Notes under the pieces: generated by a model | Database searches by the model: none | The model's input: only the letters and a program-made list of their open reading frames with translations | Told to the model about the DNA's origin: nothing | Translations under genes and position numbers: made by a program | Assembly (NCBI GenBank): GCA_028023455.1 | Contig: JAQFVV010000508.1 | Coordinates: 334,001-398,000, forward strand | DNA length: 64,000 nucleotides | Origin: Epiperipatus broadwayi | Lineage: Eukaryota; Onychophora; Udeonychophora; Euonychophora; Peripatidae | Direction of reading: 5' to 3' | Shown here: positions 11,736 to 23,035 of the stretch, one piece after another | Position numbering within the stretch: the first letter of the stretch is position 1 | Layout of the letters: every line of letters starts with the position of its first letter

Positions 11736-11889
11736 GTTGTATGAAAAAATGACAGTTTCTAATTTAAGTCATGGCTCAAGAAGAAAGCAGTACAGAGTAA
11801 TTCTATAATGAGGAGAAACTTCTGGTTAAAAACTGTCTGCCTTAGAATATTTTATATACTTATCATCATTATAAATTTTATCCATTATC

Positions 11890-12210
11890 AATCCATTGCA
11901 TGCAGAAAGATATTTCAAGATTAATATGTCTACTCCAAACTCTATCCTGTTTTCTACACATCACCTTGTCACAGCACCTTATTTCTTTCATCCGTTTCAC
12001 ATGTGGTCACATTTTAGGTCTTCTACAATTTTTTAGAATCAATTTTAAATTTTCAGATGTCAATCAATTGTCATTTCTTCTAACAATATATCCAATGCAA
12101 CTACACTTCAGTTTCTTAATTCAATCAATGATGTCAGTAACACTTCATTATTCTCTCACCCATATATTTCATTTTCAGTCTCTTCCTATTATTCCTAACA
12201 TTCATCTCTC
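11890..12210 (-). pseudogene. LINE reverse transcriptase C-terminal fossil
   Basis: Reading the minus strand gives an interrupted frame with IIDxIKKLKCSCIGYIVRRN (x is a stop), DN, stop, LTSENLKLILKNCRRPKM, stop, PHVKRMKEIR. This resembles the C-terminal end of many non-LTR RT proteins, where a K-L-K/R-W-x-G-H-V/I-x-R-x-x-D-N block is followed by a basic RRP segment. Three or more stops break it. No upstream RT motifs were found on the right side, so it is a dead fragment. The plus-strand open frame across it is a shadow. Confidence 0.5.
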
Positions 12211-12340
12211 CATACTTTATTCAGTGGGATGAAGTCTATGTATTGTTTTCCATTAAGAGTCCAAATCTCAGATTCATAAATAAGAAATGATAACACACAT
12301 TTATTAAAAATCTTCCTTTTCAAAAAATAGGCATATTTCC

Positions 12341-12341
12341 T

Positions 12342-12376
<35 letters not shown>
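12341..12376 (+). repeat. (AT)n-(GT)n microsatellite
   Basis: Alternating AT passes into GT and directly abuts the left end of the palindrome at 12375. Confidence 0.9.
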
Positions 12377-12551
12377 CATATTATTATTACTATTTGCAGG
12401 ATATTCTGTGTAGTGAAAAAGCTAAATGCTGACGTTTCAGTACAATATCAAGCACCTTCCTCAGAGGAAGGTACTTGATATTGTTATGAAACGTCAGCCT
12501 TTAGCTTTTTCACTACACGGAATATCCCGCAAATAGTAATAATAGTATGAC
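12375..12551. mobile_element. Near-perfect palindrome with 88-bp arms and a hammerhead-like core
   Basis: The left arm 12375-12462 and right arm 12464-12551 are complementary with only a few mismatches and a single central base (12463), so there is no loop. The minus strand holds CTGAGGA (12458-12464), then a spacer, then GAAAC followed by GTC (12431-12438). This is the order of a hammerhead core with a short self-complementary ACGT helix III. Stem II pairing is weak and stem I is destroyed by the palindrome centre, so it is probably not active. It is probably an inverted dimer of a Penelope-type terminal repeat. Confidence 0.75.
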
Positions 12552-13156
12552 ATATTTTATCCGTGAAGATATTAGAATTAAAATATATATATATATCATA
12601 ATGGAGATTTTCTTAGTTATTTTATAAAAATAATACATCTTGTGGTCATACTGTCGATTACATTTTGCATATTACTAGTGTTTCAATGAAATATTATTCA
12701 TATTATTCAAGACTAAGGCCATAATGAAGAATTATTTTATGTGAAATAGAATTAAGTTCGTGATAGTGTGGAAATTATATAATATTTATTTCTATGTATA
12801 TTAATTCATCATTCCATGAAAGTAGGAGAATTAACAGAAAATGTAATAAATTTTCTTTTGTTTCACAATTATATGATTTATGAAAATTGATTCTAGAAAA
12901 ACAAAGAGGTAAAATAATGGACTTCCATAAAGCTGAATTGTGAATTGTTTGTTTTTTTCTAAAATTTCAATAGACTCTCTTACATTAGTTAAATTATATT
13001 TGTTTTCAATATTACCCATCTTTTAATGTTATCAAAGTCTACTATTCTAGAAACATCTGTTTACTCTCTTTAATCATAAATGTGTGCTCATTAATTTGCT
13101 TTTCAATGGGCCATCTTCTTCTCCTTTTCTTAATCTTCTTTTTATTATATAAATAC
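12552..13156. other. AT-rich DNA, nothing recognised
   Basis: No gene or repeat boundary is visible apart from a short AT run near 12580. Confidence 0.5.
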
Positions 13157-14005
<849 letters not shown>

Positions 14006-14301
14006 AAGTATCAAATATATTGGAGAAATACAGTACATAGGAATTCTGCTTACATGTAAAAGTAATGAGCTTACTTGAAATGTTACATAGAAGAAATTGG
14101 AGATAATAAAATATAACTCTTCATAATTTAAAGTAATCATTTATTTGTGTGTGTGTATTTTATTTTATGCAAATTAAATTTGAATTTATTTATTAATTAC
14201 ACTTCGTATTTATGTATTTTTATAAGATTATAACATTTATTTATTTAGATCACATATTAATTATAATTTTGCTAGCACATATATTTAATTTATATATACA
14301 A

Positions 14302-15495
14302 CTGGGTCTCATTTTACACGATGGATAGGTTCATCAGAAAACATGCGCAAACAAAATCGCACAAAAAGGGACGTAACTTACATTGAAAAAGGGGGGATGA
14401 GGTCTGTGATTTTTCAAAATTCGCATAAAAGCAAAGCACCAATGTAAAATTACTTTAAAATTCGCGCAAAAAAAAAATAAGGAAATAAAATATGACTAAT
14501 AAAAAATTTCAAATTTGAAAAAAAATTAAAACAAGACAAGCTTTTTTTAACTATAATATTTAATTTTATTCAAAATAATATATTTTTATGCATAATTTAC
14601 AGTACAGTAATTTAAATTTTTTTATACACATTTTAATTATTATCGCTATTTAGCCAAAAAGATGTTTGTTTGCAAATTAGTAAAAAATCAGATTCTCATG
14701 CGATGTGATCCATTTTGCTTCTCCTTAAACGAAGTCAAGAATATCTCAGCATTTATTCTCACAAGAGGAAATACAACTAGCGCCAAGTTCACTCTCATGT
14801 TGTGTTAATGGTTTTATGTGTAAGACAACAATGATTTTATTAATTGTTTATGAACTTAGACTTATGTTAATAAAAAGACATTTATTCACCACTGCTGGGA
14901 AAAACTTAATTAAAACTAACAACTAAAAATTAAATTCTTATTTTTGTCTTTAATTTTCAATTCTGTTTAAAAATCAATTTTCATTTTACATCACATTAAT
15001 TTCAAGTCGCCCATAAGTAATTTTTAAATTGTTAATTACAATTAAAAATCAGATTTTAATTTTTAATTGTGCCCACTGCTATTACTGACCTTTTAAAAAT
15101 AAACTTGTGGACACTAAATGATTAATAATTGATTACGTTCTTTTTTAAAAAGCAAAAACAGAATGTGATTTAAAATGCAAAATTAACACGCACAATGTTT
15201 GAACAAATTTACATTATAATCTTGTAAAATTTAATGTGTGTATACATAAAATGTGGAAATCATGATTTTAATTTCATTATTGCATAAAATCTTACTATTA
15301 TAGAGCACTGAAAATATTTTAAATTACAAAGATGAAAGTTGAATTCCAATAATGTGCTATTACTTTCAATATAATGTAAATGCATGAAATTTATTATTTA
15401 AAGTAATAGCACATTATCAGACTTCGTGTTCCGGTGAAAGACGAATTGTGTAACTTCAAAATCGTGTTAAATTAGTCCACGTAAAAAGAGACCCA
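14302..15495. mobile_element. Non-autonomous DNA transposon, copy 1
   Basis: The left end CTGGGTCTCATTTTACACG and the reverse complement of the right end, CTGGGTCTCTTTTTACGTG, form terminal inverted repeats. Copy 2 at 37649-38599 shares the ends and most of the interior. No transposase frame is visible. The superfamily cannot be assigned and no target-site duplication shared by both copies was found. This copy carries a nested fragment at 14700-14770 that copy 2 lacks. Confidence 0.75.
14700..14770 (-). mobile_element. LINE 3' tail fragment nested in the DNA transposon
   Basis: GATGTGAT, CTTCTCCTTAAACGAAGTCA and ATCTCAGCATTTAT match the 3' end of the LINE at 17.1 kb (GATGTGATG, CTTCTCCTTAAACGGAGTCA, TTTCAGCATCTAT) in the same orientation. 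The matching point in copy 2 of the DNA transposon (about 38005) runs straight from GCAAACTGGA into AGTACAACTAGCGCC without it. Confidence 0.75.
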
Positions 15496-17072
15496 GATGT
15501 AGTCTGAGATATTTAAATAAACATCTAATTTATTTTGAAGCCAAAATGTGTATGGAGAATTTAGTATTAAAATATTTATTAATAATGTAAAAAATATAAA
15601 CATGAATTTATTTACAGTTTATAACAGCTAAGTTTAGATGTAGGTTTCATTTATATAATTTATTTTATGAATGTAGTTTGGATTCAATAAAATGCCGTTT
15701 GTATCTGAAGTATATTAATGATCATGTTCTACATATTTATAAAGTACATGTTTATAACTGCTCATGGTTCTCTATATTATCATTTTTAAAACATTTGACT
15801 TCATAACAATAAAGCTAGTTTGAGAATTTAATAATAGCATTGTTCTGAATAATTACCATTAAAGTACAAAATAAATTTAACCAAAATATTCTGAAAATAC
15901 CTAATTATTAATTTATCTAGTGCAATGTTTTTATTTGTAATATTCATATGGGAATGACGAATATAAATACTACTCAGGATGTCTTATGCTATATATTGCT
16001 ATCATTTATTTTTATATTGAATATTTTTGAGTTTATTAGAGTATTTTGATATATATATATATATGTGTGTGTGTGCGCGCGTGCGAAAAATGGAAAATAA
16101 GTAAATATAAAAATGTGTATATGAAGTCAAATTATAACATGTATCTTATCTACTTGAAATAGTGTAGTGGATGTTTACAAGAGCATCCATAGATTGGACT
16201 GATTTCTGTATTGATGAATTATTGTGATATGAATGAGCTAATGCAAAACATGCATTGCTAAAAAAAAATCAAAAATTTGAATAAAAATACATACATATTT
16301 ATATATTCAGATAAAACTGAATAATCAAACACTACAAAAATATGTAATAATATTAATTAATGCTAATTTATTTTTTTCAATTTTTGCGTCATTTTTAAAG
16401 TGTCTATCTTCATGAAACTTATTTCTATCAAACTAACAAAAGTAATCTGAACTACTTAACAAACATATATATATATATCATCGCTTTCACTTTATTATTA
16501 AATTTTGAATAAAATTCAAAGTATTTTACCTAAATCTCACTTATATCAGTTAAATGCTAATCGTTAATGCAGAATACTTAATCAAACACATTTATGTTAA
16601 TAATTTTTTTACAAATAAATATTTTTAATATGTAAATTAATAATTATACCTATATAAATATGTAGTAGAACATTGAATAATAGACAAACTATGTGATACC
16701 TATAGACATTTTAGGCAACTAAAAACATATTTTTGACAAACTAACATCATTAGTAATCTGACAACTTAATAGTCAAACCAACTCAATTTCTATTTAATTG
16801 ATTCATAAAACATTCAATTTGAATGTAATTTAATGGTAATTTAATTTAAGCTTTTAGGTGTATCAACTTAAAGTTAAGATAATAAGACAAAAATCTTAGT
16901 CAAACTCATAGTTTATAGTTATTTTTTTTTTATATCTATATTTTTATATGTAAATAATTAATTAAATATTATATAGTAATATAATAATCAATATAAATAA
17001 GAATAAATTGAACACCTAATTATATTTACAATTATTTGTACATTTTCAAGGTATATATGGTTTTATAAAGCA
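15496..17072. other. AT-rich DNA with one (AT)(GT)(GC) run
   Basis: Nothing coding is recognised. At 16049-16083 an AT run passes into GT and then GCGCGC, a purine-pyrimidine alternation with Z-DNA potential. Confidence 0.6.
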
Positions 17073-17549
17073 CATGTGATGTGATGTGATGTGATGTACT
17101 GTGACTTCTCCTTAAACGGAGTCAGGAATTTTTCAGCATCTATGCCCAGAGAAACCTGTTTGCCACTTTACCTTCCTTTTCCATTGTCCACCCTAAGTTT
17201 TCCCATAATTTGCTCCATTCCATTTCCACAACATAATCTTTGTCAACTTCATGACCTTCATATCTAAATCCCCCTCATTTTTTCCCCAAACCTAGCATAA
17301 AAACCAATAACTCACTTTCTGTATAATCACTTTGTTCATATTTAACCATCCATATCTTCATTATTTGTACCCTTTCTGATTCCAAACATTTACAGTAAAG
17401 TAACAAATACCTAATATTTTCTATGCCTTCCTTACACAACTTGAGACTAAATCACCCATATTTTTCCATTTATGTGTATATTCCCTTGTTGCCAAAGATC
17501 CCATTCGAGCCTTAAACAATAAACTACTTTCCTTACTATTATCTTAAAT

Positions 17550-17957
17550 TTACTCACACCCAATGTTCCGTTTACTTCTATATATATTTAAACTCATTTT
17601 ACTCTCCATACTAGTTCTCCATCTCTTCAACTTGCTATTCTTCATTAGTCCATCTATTCTTTTATCCCACTCCTTCCCACTATAACACTCAACAATCCTC
17701 CTAACACAATCATCCCATCTTTTGCATAAGTATACTGACATAACTTCTTTATCCAAATCTTCTGCATACCGCATTACCTTTCTCACCCATCTTGTTGCCT
17801 GCCCTTTACTTGTAACCCAATTAAAAACTATTTTGGCTATTCTTTTATTATTTATAAACTGCAATCTACCGAACATTTTCAATTTGCTTTTTGCATCCCT
17901 CATATAAAAACTTGACCATCCCATTTCTCCTTCAATTACTACTTTTGCTGTCCACAC
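17550..17957 (-). pseudogene. C-terminal segment of the 17-21 kb LINE protein
   Basis: This is an open stretch of about 135 residues following the RT. It is rich in Lys, Arg and Trp (MGWSSFYMRDAKSKLKMFGR, RWDDCVRRIVECYSGKEWDK). The position right after RT and before the 3' tail identifies it as the RT C-terminal region. No catalytic motif is expected. It is separated from the RT frame by a short out-of-frame stretch around 18000-18060. Confidence 0.7.
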
Positions 17958-18062
17958 CTCAGCATCTAATGCATGTCTTCCTACTTCCCTTTTGTACTTT
18001 TTCTAAGCAATCTAATACCCGTTTACTAACACATAATGCATCATTGCCATATGTTAACCCTG

Positions 18063-19277
18063 CTACTGCTTTCCCTTCCATACAATTCTAGCTACATCAT
18101 ATTTATTATATGAAAATACTGTTAATTTCTTTATCAATCCCTTTCTTTTCTTTGCTTCATTTATCAATTTTTTCTTCCATTCATCCAAGCAATTTTTCTT
18201 GTTACTCAAGATGATTCCCAAATAACTATATCTGTTCACCACACTTAACTTTATATCCCCCAATAAGAAATCTTTGTCTTCTTTTTCCCCAGTATTCACC
18301 ATCATTATATTTGAATTTTTTTCACTAAATTTAATCCCCATATCTTTACCCACCCTTGCACATGTCATCAGCATAACTTCCATATCTTCTCTTCTTTCTG
18401 CACACAAAAAGACATCCTCTGGAAAAAAAAAGACCTGACATTGTATATACTCTCTTGCTACTTGTTAACGGTATCTCTATCCCTCTTCCTAGACTTTCTA
18501 TTGTTCTCTCCATTTCACTCAAATACAACACAAACAAAATAGGTGACATAGGGCATCCTTGTCTCAGTCTCACCTCATTTTTAACTTTAACTGATTCTAT
18601 ATCCCCTAATTGATATGTATAGTAATTATTTTCATATATTTTTTTAATAACACCCACTAAAGCTTCATCCATTCCCAGATTTGCTAAACTTATCCATAAT
18701 CTATTTCTATCCACTCTATCATGTGCCTTCTCTATATCTATAAAACTCATATATAACTGTCTATCTGAATTTACACTCATGTCTATAAGTTGTGTAACTA
18801 CAAATAAACTATCTCCTATATGCCTATCTGGCCTAAAACCTCCTTGCATTTCCCCCACTACATTATTTTCTTCCCACATTTTGCAACTCTTGCAGCCACC
18901 ATATATAAAAAAACTTTATATAAAACTGATATTACAGCTATTGGTCTATAATTATTTAACTTTCTATATTCCTTACCTTTTCCTTTAAATAATAATCTTA
19001 TTCTTGTATTACTTCAAGTACCTGGAAAAACTATCTTCTGTGCCATCTTATTACAACATGAGAGTAACTTTACTTTTTCCCTATGCCCCATATTCATTAC
19101 CATCTCTGCTGCCCATCCATCTAATCCTCTTGCCTTACCACTTCTCAGTTTCTTCCCTGCCTCATTCAGTTCATTTTCTGTAAACATAATATTCCCATTA
19201 CTATATGCTTTCATATTTTCTATCCCTCTGTCCTTCACATCTAACATCTTTTCTATATTCATTACACAACTATACAA
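18063..19277 (-). pseudogene. Reverse transcriptase domain of the 17-21 kb LINE, catalytic box lost
   Basis: RT motifs appear in order on the minus strand: GKARGLDGWAAEMVMNMG (fingers), then in a second frame LFKGKGKEYRKLNNYRPIAV (motif 2), then QGGFRPDRHIGDS, FIDIEKAHDRVDR (motif A, catalytic Asp present), LRQGCPMSPILFVLYLSEME (motif B), and a third frame with CAERREDMEVML after motif C. The motif C region near 18413-18435 reads FPEDVFLCAERRED, so the usual A-D-D triad is replaced by P-E-D. A run of nine T residues next to it causes a frameshift. At least two frameshifts and the changed active site make the copy inactive. Confidence 0.88.
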
Positions 19278-19494
19278 TATTCTCTCTAATTCTTCTCTAG
19301 AGCTACACTCTATTCCCTCCTCATCCAGTAATACTAACTATCTTCCCTAAATTTCTTCTTTTAATGTAATTCCAAAAAATTTTACTCCCATCTCTTCCAC
19401 TTTTATTATTATCATCCAATAATTTAATATTTAGTTTCATTCTCTCTCTATAATGATCTATTTTAGCTAACTTCTTCTTTTCTAAATACTTTTC

Positions 19495-20500
19495 CTATTT
19501 AGCATTAATATCTTTTTCACTCTCTTTGTTCTTAATAGCACACTTATATTCTCTACATGTTTTTTTCCTCTCTTTTATACTTTTACTAACTCTCATTTTT
19601 CTATTAATTTTATTCTTCTGAATATTCTCACCTAAAACCCTATTTGCCACTTTTTCTATTTCATCACACCAGTCCTCATACTCATTTCCAATCAACTCTT
19701 CCATGGTTTCTTCAATTTGTATTTTATATTCTTCTAACTTATTCTTATCACTCACTCTCCATCCACATCTTTCACTATTGTTTCTACTTTTATTTCTATT
19801 TTCCATTACATTACTAACCATTTCAATTACAACAAAATTATGATCACTATTACATATTCTCTCTTCATTATCAAACACCTTAATTTTCCATACTTTATTC
19901 ACTCCCTCTTTATCTACCAATATACAATATATTGTGTGGGATATATTATTCCTAGACCATGTATATTGTCCCTCATAAATATTAGATAAGTTTCCAATGC
20001 TCAAATTTACTCTCTGACAAAATTTCTTCAAAAGCTGTCCATTCTTATTGTCTACATCATCAATTTCTTCAATATGCCCATTCATATCTCCTATAACCAT
20101 TATTCTCTTCCCCTTTTCTTTAAAACTCTTTATATCCTTAACTAGGCAATCATATATGCTATTGTTCCATTCCATTATAGTTTGATTATCTCCAGTAGCT
20201 ATATAAACTATAGCCACCATCCATTCTTGTTTTCCTTTTCAAACCACAAATGTTCTTGGCATTTAATAGTATTTAAATATTTTTTTTGATATAACACCTA
20301 TACCACCACCCTTTTTTTCTTTCTCTTTTCTATTTATACCCTGTCATACCAAAATTTCCAAAACAGGTTCTTCTTCTTCTCTTAGATGAGTTTCCACTAC
20401 TGATAATACCTTAAGCTCTTCATTTTCAATTGCTTTGTTTAATTACTGCCACATTTTGGTCCCCTACCATCTTGTATATTCAAATACCCAAATTTTTACA
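19495..20500 (-). pseudogene. AP endonuclease domain of the 17-21 kb LINE
   Basis: The open part (19495-20220) contains MVIGDMNGH (Asp/Asn), QYTWSRNN, HTIYCILVD and NSDHNFVVIE (SDH block), followed by a Lys-rich linker. Upstream to about 20500 the same protein continues through stop codons with GYLNIQDGRG (Asn motif) and SVVETHLREEEEP (catalytic Glu), then KGGGIGV. Four in-frame stops between 20220 and 20460 separate it from the upstream half. All catalytic motifs of the APE fold can still be located. Confidence 0.85.
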
Positions 20501-20770
20501 ATTTTTTCTTTCCTAACTCTTTTATATTTTTTATATTCTTTCTTCTCTATTATGCTTATAACTAACTTACTTACCATTAATTTTATAGACCCATTCCCTC
20601 TCCACATCTACATTTATATCTAAATCAACTGCCCTTTGTTTAATCCTTACATCCCATCCATTCTTCTTTCTTTTAATAACACTACAATTTAAAATCACAC
20701 CCCCTTTACAAGTTTCCCAAACTATATTCTTTATAAATCAGACTCCTTAAAACTTCAATTCCTTGTTTCC

Positions 20771-21035
20771 CTAAGTGCAACCCATATTTACCAAATAACT
20801 CCCTCTTCCCAATAAAACATCCCACACATCCACAAACATAACATCATTTCTCTCACACAATTCTTTCAATCTCTCATTTATAGAACACACCCTCTCTAAC
20901 ATATACCTTTTATCAAATCTTGGTAATATACCAACTATTCCTACTCTTCCTTTAACCATTCTCAAATTCCTAATCAGTTCTGTGTACTCACTCATTACTC
21001 TCTCTGATCTCTGATAAATTATTAGTCCCTACCAT
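20771..21035 (-). pseudogene. SGNH-hydrolase-like domain upstream of the LINE endonuclease
   Basis: The minus strand reads VMVGTNNL in one frame, then after a one-base shift QRSERVMSEYTELIRNLRMV, then RVGIVGILPRF and DVMFVDVWDVLLGRG. The GTNNL block, the hydrophobic strand ending in ILPR and the later VDVWD block match the SGNH esterase/lipase pattern (Gly and Asn blocks) found upstream of the endonuclease in some LINEs. The nucleophile block would lie further upstream and is not visible before the inverted repeat at 21056. Its role in retrotransposition is not firmly known. Confidence 0.6.
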
Positions 21036-21055
21036 AACATACAGTCACTCAATCT

Positions 21056-21088
21056 ATTGGATATTATTCACTTTAAGCACTAAAACTG

Positions 21089-21120
<32 letters not shown>

Positions 21121-21785
21121 ATATATACATATATATATATATATATATAACCCTATAAATAAAAATACATAAAAAATAAAACTATATATATATAAACCAA
21201 TAAATATTATAACCCCTCCTCTTTTTTATAAACGTTCATTAACAATTCTACCATAATTTTTAAATCTTTTCATTAGCTAATACTGCCCACTTTCCACCTA
21301 ATTTTGTTGGACGTTTAACTACATTTAAACATCTAACCAAATTATTCTGAATATAGAAATTTTCATAACATATTCTTTTATGAAAATCTTTACATATTTT
21401 ATAACTCTAATATTCTTCTCACATTCAATTTTATGACAACTATCTAAAGAATGTATATATAGAGTCTTGATTTAATATCTTTCCTCTAAATTGTTCTATA
21501 TTCAGAAAAATGAGATAGATGTGTAATATAAGGTCCAGAAAAATTAGGTGGAAAATGGCCATTATTAGATAATTGAAAGATTTAAAAATTACGGTAGAAT
21601 TGTGAATGAAAGTTTATAAAAATAGAGGGGGTGGTGAGAATTAAATATTTTATAGTTTATATATATATATGAAATGTATGTATATGTATTTATATAGTTT
21701 TTTTTTTTTTTTTATGTATTTTTATATATAGGTTTATATATATAATGTAAGTTATATTGTTTAAGGTGAATAATGTCCAATATAT
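21056..21785. repeat. Inverted repeat with about 300-bp arms at the LINE 5' side
   Basis: The left arm 21056-21362 and right arm 21491-21785 are reverse complements. Matches include TTGGATATTATTCACTTTAA, the AT-rich block, CAATTCTACC-TAATTTTTAAATCTTT, TTTCCACCTAATTTT and TTCTGAATATAGAA. The spacer is about 130 bp. Because the left arm abuts the N-terminal coding part of the LINE, the arms may be the 5' ends of two LINE copies arranged head to head. Confidence 0.75.
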
Positions 21786-22601
<816 letters not shown>

Positions 22602-23035
22602 GTGGTTACCTATCTACCTACAAATATATCTATTTATCTAACTAGGTATCTATCTAGCTTTCTATCAGTCAATTGATTGATCAATCTATCTATCTATTTT
22701 TCTGTGTATCTGTTTAGTTATTGCTTAATTGATCTATCCATCTATGGATCCATCTATATGTCTGTCTGTCTATTTATATATCAATTTTTCTAACAACTTA
22801 TCTATATATAAACCTATGTATATATATTTCTATCAAGTTATCTATCTATATGTCTGTTTATCTATCTATCTATATTTCTTCATATATTTTCTTACATGTT
22901 TTCTTATCTACCTCCATATCTATCTATCTATCAATCTATTATATATATATATATATATATAACCATTCATCCATCTATTTACCATCTGTCTGTCTACCTA
23001 CCTATCTATCTATCTATCGATGCATCTATACAATA
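22602..23035 (+). repeat. Degenerate (CTAT)n flank
   Basis: Imperfect CTAT, CTGT and CTAC units with many interruptions, probably the decayed older part of the neighbouring array. Tyr/Ile/Ser-rich frames here are repeat artefacts. Confidence 0.85.

Larger units (their letters stand above)
17073..21055 (-). mobile_element. APE-type LINE with SGNH-like upstream domain, nearly full length but dead
   Basis: On the minus strand the order is an SGNH-hydrolase-like segment (about 20771-21035), an AP endonuclease (about 19495-20500), the RT (18063-19277), a C-terminal segment (17550-17957) and a 3' tail ending in four ATCAC units (17076-17095). Each domain is in a different frame or is interrupted by stops. 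The simple-repeat 3' end is typical of non-LTR elements lacking poly(A). Clade was not determined; the element resembles LINEs common in mollusc and cnidarian genomes. Confidence 0.88.

Noticed and set aside
11900-12232. 110-codon plus-strand ORF
   Set aside because: Shadow of the minus-strand LINE C-terminal fossil, which has recognisable motifs.
17722-18988. Plus-strand ORFs across the LINE
   Set aside because: Antisense shadows of the RT and C-terminal segments.
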